Source of the DNA: CAXXFQ01 sp963674475
Lineage (GTDB): Bacteria > Planctomycetota > Planctomycetia > Pirellulales > Thermoguttaceae
Length of the DNA stretch: 64,000 nt
Assembly (NCBI GenBank): GCA_963674475.2
Contig: CAXXFQ010000033.1
Coordinates: 803,887 to 867,886, forward strand
Reading direction: 5' to 3'
The position numbers were made by a program, and so were the translations under genes. Positions 1 through 9,682 of this stretch are shown here, piece after piece; positions within the stretch are counted from its first letter, which is position 1, and each line of letters begins with the position of its first letter. Under the pieces are notes generated by a model. It did no database searches, had not been told where the DNA came from, and worked only from the letters and a program-made list of their open reading frames with translations.

Positions 1-340
1 GTTTCCAAGGTACTCAAATGCGGAGGTGATCCGCCCTCGCCGGAACAGCGGAATGAAAATCAGAATGGCCGGGATTGCCACCAGCGGTAGCGTCAAGTTC
101 GAGACCAACTGTCGCCAATCGAGCACGAAGGCGGCCGCCGGAAAGGCCAGAAACGTGACCGAACTGACACTGGACCCCAGCATGGAGAGCCCCAACGCCC
201 AGCCCGGGGAAACCGCGGCTGCCGACGAAATATTCCTCGGTCGTCTTGTTCCGCCGCGCAAAATACAGCCCCACGGCCGCCATTCCAAGCAGGTATAGCA
301 GCAACGCGGCCATGTCGAGTGGTCGAAACGTGACGTTCAT
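1..340 (-). CDS. Sodium:solute symporter (SSS family), N-terminal part, runs off window edge
   Basis: Sodium-coupled substrate importer of the SSS/SLC5 family; only about the first 110 residues are inside the window. The N-terminus has a hydrophobic helix followed by the family pattern LYFARRNKTTEEYFVGSR, which is normally followed by a P-W-W/A motif. That continuation (PGWALGLSMLGSS, then a second helix) is read in the adjacent frame, so a one-base indel sits in the C/G run at about 203-209. The ATG overlaps the stop codon of the UroD-like gene as ATGA, implying translational coupling. The substrate cannot be read from the sequence; the neighbours suggest it feeds a catabolic enzyme under a FadR-type regulator. 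Confidence 0.8.
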
Positions 341-1517
341 TTGCTCAGTTGTCGTTCGCGTATTTCCCGTATTCCTTCGCCGCTCGGTCTCAGTGCCAGG
401 AGGTTTTCCCGGCGACTGGTTCGCGGCAGGGCGCACCCGGAGCCCAGTACAAATCCTCCGTTTCCTCCCGCCGCGTCGATGCAGCATTTCGCCTCTTCCA
501 TCAATTCCTCCGGCGTGGAATCAACGAACGAGAGCGTATTGACGCCTCCCATCTAGGGCGATACCATCGCCGACCGCCGCCCGGGCGGCGGCACAGGAAA
601 ACCCGCCGAGCGGATCGAGCGGGCCGATGCAGTCCAGGCCGGTCTCTACGAGGTCTTCCATGATCGGCAAGACGTTTCCGCAGATGTGGCAGTAAACGCG
701 TACGTCCGGGTTGTACCGATGCAGTTCCGTGCAGACCGTCTTCATGTGCGGGAAGATGAAATCACGCCACATCTTGGGAGAAATGACCGACATGTTGGCG
801 ACGGGAGTCGTTTAGCCGGAGCAGCGCCAGCCCGCAGTCGATGTGGAATTTGCCCTTTTCGATTGCAATCGCGGCCCCCTTTTCCATCATCGCGTGAACC
901 AGTTCCGGCTGTTCGAGAAGGTCGAGGAGGGCGTTGTTCATTTGACGGAGCAGGACTGTGAAGGCGAGCGTCGCGCTGCCGCAGTTGCCGGTTGGGGCGA
1001 GGCGGTCTCCGGCCAGAGCGATCATGGACCGCTGCAATTCGCCAAAAGTCCGTGTGCTTCGTAGAAAGAACGTCTTATCGGGCACGGCGAATCCGATCGA
1101 CGTCGGCCATGCTCTCAAACCAACGGTCGGTGGCTGGACCAGTTCGTCAAGAAAGCAATCCGATACGGATCGTTCGAGCCGGAATCGCTTCGGATCGGAA
1201 AGCTGCGTCGCCAGGCCGCCTTGAAGATCGATCGGACCGAGTATTTCTCCCGAGGCGTCCACTTCCACGAGAACGTCGTCGACCATTCGGGTGGAACGTT
1301 TTGGAAACATGAATAGCCTCGCCGCGTCCGCCTCGACCCCCATGGCGGCTTCTACGACGATTCGCATCGCCGTGGCAGGGTCTTCGATCACGTTGCGGAG
1401 GCTTGTCCCGGTCAGCGCCGCGGCCAGATCGACCCAGATCTTCGGTAGCGTGGGGACGCGATCCGGCTTACCTCCGGAAAGGGCCGTGTACAACCGCTGT
1501 GTGGCGGACATTGTCAT
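337..1517 (-). CDS. Uroporphyrinogen-decarboxylase (UroD/MtaA)-like protein
   Basis: Corrected length is about 393 aa. It belongs to the UroD/MtaA superfamily, whose catabolic members are usually zinc-dependent, corrinoid-linked methyltransferases rather than haem enzymes. The central stretch YCHICGNVLPIMEDL carries the H-x-C zinc-type motif, followed by GLDCIGPLDPLGG; the C-terminal GSGCALP supplies the third cysteine position. Two single-base shifts, near 806-812 and 553, split it into three frames; all conserved segments are present once and in order. The start ATG at 1517 overlaps the stop of the upstream FadR-type gene (ATGA) and its own stop overlaps the transporter start, so the three form one tight operon. 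A methyl-transfer role on an imported methylated compound is an inference; no corrinoid protein gene is next to it. Confidence 0.75.
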
Positions 1518-2219
1518 GACGCGTCTTTCTCCGTTGTTTCGCTGGGGCGATCGTTGAAGTACATCGCTTCGGTCCATTCGCCTTTGAGCGCCAGAACGAG
1601 TTCCTCCAGATTGTCTTTTTCCAACGCGGCGACGATTCTTTCGTGGTTGTCGACGACTTCCGGCGGCATGATGTTCTTGTCCTCCGCGGTCAAGCGGTGA
1701 TTCGTGTGGTACTCGAACATGGGTCGGTACAAGACGCTCAGCGCGACGCAAAATCGGTTTCCGGACATAACCGCTAACAACTCGTGGAAACGAACCTCGA
1801 ATTCGAGCGGGGGTCAACGAGGAATCTCCGCCCAAGGCAATCTCGTCGACCAATTCGCGCATCTCTCGGACCTGCTCCGGCGTGGCCCGCCGGGCGATCA
1901 GTTCGGCCGAACCCAGTTCGATGAAGTTCCGCAGTTGCCGAAAAGCCTGATAGTCGTCCAGCGAGAAGCGGTCGTGGGCGAAGAGCGACATCAGGTCGAG
2001 TTGCCGCGAGTCGGCGATCAAAATCTGTCCCACGCCGGGCTTCGAGCGGCAAATACCGAACGCCCGCAGAACGGCGAACGCCTCGCGAACCGACGAGCGG
2101 CCGATCTCCAGGCGATCGGTCACGTCGATTTCCGTGGGCATGGCGTCGCCGATACGCAACTTGTGGTCGCGGATATAGCGGGTGATCCAGTCCAGGGCGT
2201 CTCGGGAGGTGGTGGCCAT
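1514..2219 (-). CDS. GntR-family transcriptional regulator, FadR/FCD subfamily
   Basis: About 234 aa after correction. Residues 1-70 form the GntR winged helix-turn-helix (MPTEIDVTDRLEIGRSSVRE, then a typical wing and VLRAFGI). The rest is an all-helical FCD effector domain with FHELLA and a late HERIVAAL segment. A single-base shift near the GGGGG run at about 1800-1815 separates the two halves; the family sequence continues in the other frame as FEVRFHELLAVMSG. The gene begins 19 bp after the chimeric prepilin/sialidase gene and overlaps the UroD-like gene by ATGA. FCD regulators normally sense small carboxylates or sugar acids and repress the adjacent operon, so it probably controls the downstream UroD-like and transporter genes. 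Confidence 0.82.
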
Positions 2220-2238
2220 ATTACTATTTTGTCTCAGT

Positions 2239-2910
2239 TCATTGATTGGCGGCGGCGTTCTCGGTCACGCCCAGCGGCGGGTCCATCTTAGTGCGACTTC
2301 GAAAGGCCTGCCCCGGTTTCTTTCCGACCCGGGCGAGGTCGAATTTCAGATAATTGGTGGTGGTCCAGTTCTCGGCCTTGAGTAAATCGGCGTCGACCGG
2401 TGCCGACATCACGAATGAACGATACGGATGTACGTCGGCGCTTCGCGGGTAGTCCCGTTCCACCTCCATCGCCCGCCAGATGCGGCCCTTGTGAATGAGG
2501 ACGGGAACCGGGGCCGTATGATATCGGGCGTCGCAGAGCAACACGCCGTTGTCCTTGTGCCTGGGGGTCGTCCACGTCTTGCCCCCGTCTTTCGAACGGC
2601 GGATGACGACATGCCCCCAAAGTTGGCTCGTTCCCATAATGTACAGGTCGCCCCTGAAGACGAACAAGTTCGACCACCATTGGCCCGTCAGCGTCGTCAG
2701 TCGCGACCAGGTCTGGCCGCGGTCGTTTGAGGAGAAGACGTCGATTCGGTTCTTGTTCGTCCCAGGGCCAAAGAAGGAATGTGACGCCACGTAATCGCCG
2801 TTTGGGAGGATGCCGATGATCGCGATGACGACGAGGAGTTCCACCAATGTGAAGCCGGGCCGAATGTGTTCCGTCGGCTCCAGGCGGCTCGATTTGTTCG
2901 TACGTTCCAT
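2239..2910 (-). CDS. Chimeric protein: prepilin-type leader joined to a truncated sialidase/BNR-like domain
   Basis: 223 aa, one open frame. ATG at 2910 has a GGAGG site 7 nt upstream. Residues 1-35 are a prepilin cleavage/methylation leader (GFTLVELLVVIAIIGIL) as in DUF1559 proteins. From LPNGDYVASHSFFGPG onward it matches a planctomycete exo-sialidase/BNR-repeat fold, with an Asp-box-like S.DRGQTW and S.DGGKTW. It lacks the sialidase signal peptide and first blades, and stops early after a VGKKPGQAF segment, so the sialidase part is cut at both ends. The DUF1559 body is absent. It precedes the FadR-type operon by 19 bp and may be co-transcribed with it. It could be a real gene fusion, a decaying relic or an assembly join; catalytic activity is unlikely. 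Confidence 0.7.
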   Translation of the reverse strand: MERTNKSSRLEPTEHIRPGFTLVELLVVIAIIGILPNGDYVASHSFFGPGTNKNRIDVFSSNDRGQTWSRLTTLTGQWWSNLFVFRGDLYIMGTSQLWGHVVIRRSKDGGKTWTTPRHKDNGVLLCDARYHTAPVPVLIHKGRIWRAMEVERDYPRSADVHPYRSFVMSAPVDADLLKAENWTTTNYLKFDLARVGKKPGQAFRSRTKMDPPLGVTENAAANQ

Positions 2911-2950
2911 GACCAACCTCCGAGGGCGTGGTGGTGTTCCATGGCCGGCT

Positions 2951-2979
2951 ACTTTAGCAGATATATCTGACAAAGTCAA
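2951..2979 (-). promoter_or_regulatory. Sigma70-like promoter for the chimeric prepilin gene and downstream operon
   Basis: On the minus strand TTGACT (2979-2974) is followed after 17 nt by TAAAGT (2956-2951), a near-consensus -35/-10 pair. The predicted transcription start is about 35 nt before the ATG at 2910. The DUF1559 gene at 24981 has a comparable promoter (TTGCAC-N17-TACAGT), consistent with the chimeric gene having kept a DUF1559 promoter. Confidence 0.55.
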
Positions 2980-3223
2980 TGCTTCGGTCGGTTTTGCAGG
3001 CGCTGACGGTGCGTATTTGGGCGCAATGTCTTGTCAATAAACGGGTTGTGAAATGTGAGAAATCCCGGGGCAGCTTCCGAATGCTGCGAAGTCTGAGTGA
3101 CAACGCTGCAAAAACCGCCATCCTTGCCCGACGTCAAGGCCGTTCGCATTTCCGGGGCCTACCCCTTTCGGTGTGTGCTCGCTAGAAATCGAGAGAAGCT
3201 GTATACCGTAAGGAGGTAACACG
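2980..3223. other. Intergenic region between divergent operons
   Basis: Together with 2911-2979 this makes a 313-bp gap between the minus-strand chimeric gene and the plus-strand sigma factor. Apart from the minus-strand promoter and the strong AAGGAGGT ribosome-binding site just before the sigma gene at 3224, I see no further feature; short open frames here have no recognisable family. Confidence 0.5.
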
Positions 3224-3791
3224 ATGGGTGACGTCAGCCGTGTTTTTCGCCGGATCGGTGCGGGCGAAGCCGTCGCCACCGAGCAGCTCTTGCCACTGGT
3301 GTATGACGAGTTGCGAAAGCTGGCGGCACACAAACTGGGGGGCGAGAGAAGCCGGGGCAGACGCTCCAGGCGACCGCGCTGGTGCATGGAGGCGTACGTA
3401 CGTCTGGTGGACGGCGAACTCAGTCCCGGCGTGGAATTCCCGTGCTCACTTCTTCGCCGCCGCCGCGGAGGCCATGCGGCGTATCTTGATTGATCGGGCA
3501 CGGGAGAGAAAAGTCGCCCCAAACATGGGGGGGATCGGTGCCGGGTCGATTTCGAAAATATCTTTCCGGCTACCGAGGCACGTCCGGAGTCGCTTTTTGG
3601 CCATGGACGAGGCGCTCGATATATTCCTGCGATGGATCACCCCGAAAAGGCGGAAGTTGATTCGGCTGCGGTACTACGCCGGCTGCACTCTCGCCGAGGC
3701 GGCGGAACTGATGGGGATTTCGACCGCAACCGCAAAGCGTCGTTGGAGTTACGCACGCGCGTGGCTTTACAATGCGCTGTCTGACCGATAG
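3224..3791 (+). CDS. ECF-type RNA polymerase sigma factor (Sigma70_ECF / TIGR02999-like)
   Basis: Corrected product is about 188 aa. It starts after a strong AAGGAGGT site. Sigma region 2 is visible as EQLLPLVYDELRKLAAHKL, then (after frame changes) PGQTLQATALVHEAYVRLV and WNSRAHFFAAAAEAMRRIL; region 4 is RLRYYAGCTLAEAAELMGIS and TAKRRWSYARAWLY. The order fits the planctomycete ECF family that is normally encoded beside WD40 Ser/Thr kinases, and a kinase gene follows at 3894. Frame shifts occur at about 3345, 3385 and 3430, all within 100 bp. The intact region 4 and ribosome-binding site argue for sequencing error, but three breaks so close together leave genuine decay possible. No anti-sigma gene is seen; the kinase is the likely partner. 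Confidence 0.8.
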
Positions 3792-3893
3792 CCGGCATGG
3801 CCATACCGCAACTTGTTTCTTTTTTTGTGATCCCTTGGGGGGCGAAAAAAAACGCATTGATGTTTGGGGCCGAAAACCGCAAGGGAGCCTGGC

Positions 3894-6800
3894 ATGGGCG
3901 ATCCTCAAGCAGCCGAATCCATCTTTACCGGTCGCGATTGATATCGAGTCGGATAACGACCGAGCTTCCTATTGTCGAAAACGCCTGCGGCGTCGACGTT
4001 GGCACTTCGCGGCGAGGTTGAGGCCCTGTTAAATGCGCACGCTCCGCGCGGGCCGCTTCATGGAGGACGAAGACGCTTCCCAGGTTGCCGAGATGCACGC
4101 AGCTAACTGGTCAACGCCCGTCCGAGGCACAGACGAACGATGGATCAACCGCAGAGAGTCCGCGGCGAGGAGGCGGATTCTGTACTTGGTGGCGAGGCGG
4201 CCCCCGAGAAGCGGGTACTGGGAGATTTCCGCATCCTGCGAGAAATCGGAAGAGGCGGCATGGGCGTTGTTTATGAAGCGAAGCAGATTTCACTGGATCG
4301 AACCGTCGCGCTGAAAGTTCTGCCCTTCGCCGCCGTGTTGGACGAGCGGCAGCTCAAGCGGTTCCAAAACGAAGCCCGGGCCGCCGCGACGTTGGAACAT
4401 GCGAATATCGTGCCGGTCTATTCCGTGGGAACGGACCGGGGGGTTTACTATTACGCGATGCGGCTTATTCACGGACGTACTATTGCGGACGTGATCACGG
4501 AATTGAGGGAACCGATTGCGGGGGATGCCGAGGGAAAGGAAGCCCCGGCCCCCGCGTCGGAGGATCCGGATACGGGGGTGGAACCGCCGCGCAACCCGGA
4601 AACCCAATCCTTGCTCGACGAGCAACCGGAGCATGCCGAGACCGTGCGAGGCGCGGACGCCGCGGAGCTGACGACGAGCCGGCGGCATCACGCGGCCCGT
4701 TTTCGCGCGGTCGCATGCTTCGGCGTTCAGGTGGCGGAAGCGTTACAGTACGCGCACGAACAGGGCATCATTCATCGCGATGTCAAGCCTTCGAATTTGC
4801 TCGTCGACGCTGAAGCGAACATCTGGGTGACCGATTTCGGACTGGCGCGGATGGAGGGAAACAAGGACCTGACCGGCACCGGCGAACTGATCGGAACGTT
4901 GCGATACATGAGCCCGGAGCAGGTGCTGGCCAACCGGGTTGTCGTGGATCATCGGACGGACGTGTACTCCCTCGGCGCAACCCTGTACGAGCTATTGACC
5001 TTACGCCCCATGCACGATGGAGAGGAGACGGGCGAGATCATTCACCAGATTTCATTCGAGGAACCGCCCGCACCGCGCAAACTCGATCCTCATATTCCGC
5101 GGGACCTGGAGACGATCGTGCTCAAGGCGACGTCGAAGAACGCGGGGGACCGTTACGAAACGGCGCAGCAAATGGCGGAGGACCTGCGGCGGTTCGAGGA
5201 AGATCGCCCAATCCTCGCGCGTCCTCCGTCCGTCGGGTCGCGAATTTCGAAATGGACTTGGCGGAACCGGCGACTCTTGACGACGGCCGTAACGTTCCTC
5301 GTGGTGGTGATGGGTCTCCTGATAGCGCAATTGTGGTATCAAAAAACTCACGCCCAAACGGTGGCCGCTAAGCAGACCAGACTTCGGGAGACGGCCGAAT
5401 CGAATCTGTACCGGGCGGAGATGCTACTTGCCCACGAGGAATGGAAAGAGGGGAATATCGCGAACGTCCTGGAAATGCTGGAGCATCACGTCCCCCGTGA
5501 CGGCACGCCCGATTTGCGCGGTTGGGAATGGTACTACTTGAAGTCTCTCTGTCATAAGGATGTCGCGACGCTGGAGGGCCATCGGAGGAGTGTGAACTGG
5601 GTGGCTTTCAGTCCGGATGGGAAGCGGCTGGCGACGGCCAGTTCGGATACAACGGTTCGGGTGTGGGATGTCGCGACAAGGAAGGAGATTCTCACACTCA
5701 TCGGTGAGGACCATGAGGCGCAGTGGGTCGGGTGGAGCCCCGACGGTGATCGCATTTATTCGTGGAGCGGTGGGGAGCCGGTTCGGATATGGGACGCGGA
5801 TTCGGGAAAGTCGTTGGGGTTTCTTGGTGACAAGCGTGTCTCGTGGGCTGTTTTAAGCGAAGATGGCACCCGTATTCTCACCGTTCATTCCAAAAACCAA
5901 ATTGTCATCCGGGATGCCTCCGACGGCAATGTCCTGAGTCGGTGGAGCGGTGACCTTTGCGGCGGACCTATCGCGGTCTCGCAGGATATCGTGATATCGG
6001 GAGAGCGCTGGCCCGGACGCGCCAAGACCTTTGACGTCGGTACGGGCAAGTGCCTACTAGCCGATCTCCGTCCCGCCGTGCATGGAATCCGTTCCATTGC
6101 TTGTTGTCCGGACGGATCGCGATTCGTTAGCGCAGCGGGGGGAGGCTCACTCATAGTATGGAACGCGCGCAACGGCGTTGAGATGCTTCACATCCAAGCC
6201 CACGATGGAGCAGTGAATCGTGTTATTTGGCGATCCGACGGAAATCGGCTTGCCACGGCCAGTGACGACGGGAAGGTGAAGCTGTGGAATGCGTCAACCG
6301 GACAGGAATTGGGTGTACTTCGAGGCCATTCGTCTCGCGTCAAGAGCGTGGCGTGGAATCCTGATGGAAAGCTATTGGCGACCGGCGATGCTAAGGGGGT
6401 GATCAAAGTGTGGAATTCTGAGAGCAATCAGGAGTGTATATTACTAAAGGGACGAAGTACTGCCACCTGGAGTCCGGACGGCGCATTCTTGGCCACCGGT
6501 GGGCAGGAATTGGGATCGATCGACGTCCGTTCGCCCGACAAGGACGGGAGGATCGATATCTACGACACGACGTCGTGGCGGGCCGTGTTGCCGCCAATTC
6601 ACGACAAATACTTTGGCGGAACGAAATCGAGCGACTGGAGCCCCGAGGGACGCCGGCTTGCGTATACAGGCCGTGGCGGTAGAGTCAAGGTCTGGGAGAT
6701 ACCGACGAAACGCGAGTTGTTCAGTGTTACCGCGCACAAAGGTGACGCGCGCGGGGTTGCTTGGAGCCGCGACGGACGGTGGTTGGCAACTGTCGGAAGC

Positions 6801-7365
6801 GACAAGACGGTCAAGATATGGAACGTCGCCAAGGACACACAAGTCGCCTGCCTGCGCGGCCATACGGAGGCGGTCGGTTCCGTCGCATGGAGCCCCGACG
6901 GTCGGTCGTTGGCATCATATGCGTATGACGGCGAAATCAGAATCTGGGACACGCTTACTTGGCGCGTACTTCGAGGATTCCGAACCGGCGGTTTGAAATG
7001 GGAACCGGACGGTGAATGCGTGATCGCTTGGAGCCCCGACGGAGACCGGCTCGCTTCGGGAACTTCTCACGGATGGTTGATTGTTTGGGGACATGGCTTC
7101 GGGCCGCGAGGTGATGTCCACGTACGCGCACGTTGCCACCGTCGAGTGTATTGCCTGGAGTCCAAACGGCCGGAGAATTGCCACGGGAGGCGACGACTGC
7201 ACCGTGAAGATATGGGATGCCGACTCCGGCGCCCGGTTGATGACACTACGCGGCCACGAATACTGCGTGAAATGCCTCCGATGGAGTCCCGACGGCCGAA
7301 AATTGGCGTCGGCGGCACGCGACGGAACCAGAGTCTGGGGCCCGCCGAGGGATACGGCAAGATAA
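3894..7365 (+). CDS. Ser/Thr protein kinase with transmembrane segment and WD40 repeat sensor domain
   Basis: About 1,150 aa after correction. The probable start, MGDPQAAESIFT at 3894, follows AAGGGAG. The next 240 bp hold several frame shifts, although family segments ENACGVDV, RGEVEALLNAHA and RAGRFMEDED are recognisable in turn. From 4140 a long open frame gives the kinase domain: GRGGMGVVYEA (P-loop), VALKVLP (lysine), HRDVKPSNLLVD (catalytic loop), DFGLAR, and GTLRYMSPEQ. An acidic insertion of about 60 aa lies between the hinge and the catalytic loop. A membrane helix (TTAVTFLVVVMGLLIAQLWY) separates it from about 12 WD40 repeats. An extra G at about 7088 breaks the last repeats; the frame resumes to a stop at 7365. 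It is paired with the ECF sigma gene, as is common in planctomycetes. Confidence 0.88.
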
Positions 7366-7570
7366 TAGCAGATAGCGATGCTTTCCCGGTTCGAGAGCGA
7401 ACCGGCAGTTCGTTTCGAAAGGTTCTCTGAAAGAGTCTCCGCCGGGCGGCGATCCGCGTGTTCGCCGTCGCTGGGCGGGCGTCCATCCGTTTCTAGCGGA
7501 CGCACCATACGTCTGCCGTGGATCGGGTATTTTTCCATCTCATTCCCCGTGTTTCGAAAGGAGACATCCG

Positions 7571-8692
7571 ATGACAACACACATGTGCCACTCGTCCATC
7601 GTGCCGGCGGCGCGTCGCACGAAGACGTCTACAAGAGGCGTAATTGCGCGAAGACGCCCGGGCTTCAGTGTCCTTTTTCCCCGATGCGTCTCATGGAACG
7701 CGCTAGTGGGCGTTGTATTGTGTGCCGTTGCTCCGACAGCGGTATTTGGCGAGTTCATGACCTTCGAAGGCATCCGAGACACGCTCCACGCCAATCCGCC
7801 GACGACGGGCGACCCGGTACTCCGCGAGGACGCCATCCGGCAATTGGACGCCTACCTCATGCTGCCGCTCGCGCCCACGCCGTTCAAGGACGAATATCTC
7901 GCGTTCTCGCGCGACATGATGGAAGGACTAGCTGACGAAATCGCCCAGCCGGTGCCGAGCGGCGCACGCATCTGGAAAATGTACAATCACGCGTATATCG
8001 TGAAGACCCCGAGTACGACATTCGCGTTTGACCTGATTACGTATGGCACCACCATACCGACCTCGGTTATCGAAGAGATCGACGTTGCGTTCATCTCGCA
8101 CTTTCACAACGATCACATCAGCCCCTACAGTTATCAGGTTGCCGAATTAGGCGGAGAACTTGTGACGACCGAGACACTGCCGCCGGGAAATCAGGCGATG
8201 ATCGGAGGATTGAAAGTCCAATCTTACTTTGGCCTACACGGCGGCATCATCAACAATATTTACCACGTGACCACGCCGGAGGGGCTCACCGTGATGCATA
8301 CCGGCGATACGCAACAGTCGAATTTCGTCCCTGACGACGTTCCGACGGATATCCTACTGATCAACGTGTGGATGAATGAGAGCGGCTATCAGCATCCCAC
8401 GGTCGGAGTTCGCAACGCAATCAATCGCGTCCAGCCGGATCTGACGATTCCAGGCCATATCCAAGAACTAAATCATGCCCAATCCAATCGTTTTACGTAT
8501 GACACGGCACTGGCGGTGGACGACGTGCCCATCCCGGGTGATTACGTCGTGATGGTTCCCGGCGAATACTACGACTACAACGTCGTGCCGGAACCGTCGG
8601 TATTGGTGTTGCTTGGGATCGGTGTCTCCATTGCACTCCTCGCTGGAAGGAGTCGCCGCACGCGAACCACGCCGACCGGTGATTCAATGTAG
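7571..8692 (+). CDS. Secreted MBL-fold metallo-hydrolase with PEP-CTERM anchor
   Basis: 373 aa. ATG follows GAAAGGAGACATCCG. A long basic N-terminus precedes a hydrophobic segment ending near PTAVFG, probably an extended signal peptide. The metallo-beta-lactamase core has SHFHNDHISP (HxHxDH metal motif), HTGD, and GHIQELNHA as a late histidine. The C-terminus VVPEPSVLVLLGIGVSIALL followed by RSRR is a PEP-CTERM sorting tail, which is normally cut and anchored by an exosortase; none is encoded in this window. This predicts an exported, surface-held hydrolase. It leads a run of three PEP-CTERM genes with 79-86 bp gaps. Substrate unknown; UlaG-like lactonase/phosphoesterase relatives are the closest fold match I recognise. 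Confidence 0.8.
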   Translation: MTTHMCHSSIVPAARRTKTSTRGVIARRRPGFSVLFPRCVSWNALVGVVLCAVAPTAVFGEFMTFEGIRDTLHANPPTTGDPVLREDAIRQLDAYLMLPLAPTPFKDEYLAFSRDMMEGLADEIAQPVPSGARIWKMYNHAYIVKTPSTTFAFDLITYGTTIPTSVIEEIDVAFISHFHNDHISPYSYQVAELGGELVTTETLPPGNQAMIGGLKVQSYFGLHGGIINNIYHVTTPEGLTVMHTGDTQQSNFVPDDVPTDILLINVWMNESGYQHPTVGVRNAINRVQPDLTIPGHIQELNHAQSNRFTYDTALAVDDVPIPGDYVVMVPGEYYDYNVVPEPSVLVLLGIGVSIALLAGRSRRTRTTPTGDSM

Positions 8693-8771
8693 TCAGGCTC
8701 CGTGTTCACTCGTTCCTCGAACCGTTTCGTAACCTCTTAACACGTGTTTCCCCTGTTTCAGGAGAGTGATA

Positions 8772-9596
8772 ATGAAGGCCTATTCCTCTTGCCCGCTTGT
8801 CTGCTTCGTACTGCTCGTCATCGCATGGTTTCCATGTGACGCCAGCTTCGCGAGGGCCGAAGAGATATTCTACCATTTCGATTTCAACGATGGAGCGCTC
8901 CCGGATGTTCTCGCCGCGCATGCTTCCCAATCCGAACCAGCCGCCACTCCCAGTTTCGAGGTTACGGACGGTCAACTCCGGGTCTTCGATACGATTCCGG
9001 CACAATCCGGCGTCGATTTCTCTCCCAGTGAATCCCTGACGGATACGCACCTCTCGGCCGTGTTCGAAGGGAATTCTCCGTTCCTGACTGCGCGCGCTTC
9101 CGCCCCGTCCGGCGATCCGACGACCGATTACTATTGTTGCCTTTTGTGGCCGGGAAACACGACCGACACGACCGACGTCCGCCTGATGATCGCCAAGATC
9201 ATCGACAATATTGTGGAAGTCTACGCCATTACCGAGCACCTTTTCATGGAGGGACCCTGCGCGCTTGAATTCGACGTCACGGATGCCGTCGACCCCACCG
9301 GAACCCCCTATACTTATCTCAAAGGGCGGGTCACCTACGACGACGGCGAGAAGTCCAGAACGCTTCACCTCGTTGACTCCTGGAACTTTGGCTGGGGAGG
9401 CTACGACCCGCTGGTTTCCGGCCAGGCAAGGTTCGGTGCGAGCCTGTACGACTCTCACCGCGACGCCGGCTGGATACTCGATGCCACAATCGATGACGTG
9501 ACGATTCGCGGTACCGTCGTCCCGGAACCGGCGGTGGCCCTTCTCCTCGTTCTCGGCGCTGCGGCATTGTTCCGTTTCCGCGGACGAAGAGCATGA
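8772..9596 (+). CDS. PEP-CTERM sorting domain protein, secreted, unknown function (paralogue of 9683-10528)
   Basis: 274 aa. ATG at 8772 preceded by GGAGAGTGAT; a GTG 6 nt earlier is less likely. It has an N-terminal signal peptide ending near ASFARA. The body begins EIFYHFDFNDGALPDVL and continues as a beta-rich domain resembling LamG/concanavalin-type folds. The tail VVPEPAVALLLVLGAAALF plus RGRR is a PEP-CTERM anchor. The protein is clearly related to the next gene along its whole length (YHFDFND.. LPDVL, DTHLSA, EFDVTDA, RDAGWILDATIDDVTIRGT), so the two are tandem duplicates that have diverged strongly. No catalytic motif is visible. A carbohydrate-binding or extracellular matrix role is only a guess. 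Confidence 0.78.
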   Translation: MKAYSSCPLVCFVLLVIAWFPCDASFARAEEIFYHFDFNDGALPDVLAAHASQSEPAATPSFEVTDGQLRVFDTIPAQSGVDFSPSESLTDTHLSAVFEGNSPFLTARASAPSGDPTTDYYCCLLWPGNTTDTTDVRLMIAKIIDNIVEVYAITEHLFMEGPCALEFDVTDAVDPTGTPYTYLKGRVTYDDGEKSRTLHLVDSWNFGWGGYDPLVSGQARFGASLYDSHRDAGWILDATIDDVTIRGTVVPEPAVALLLVLGAAALFRFRGRRA

Positions 9597-9682
9597 AAAC
9601 GGAACGTCGTGAGAAGCACCTCCCTACTTCTCCGCCACAATCTTTCTTCGAACTATCTTTTTGCCTGTGAAGGAGCTTAACG

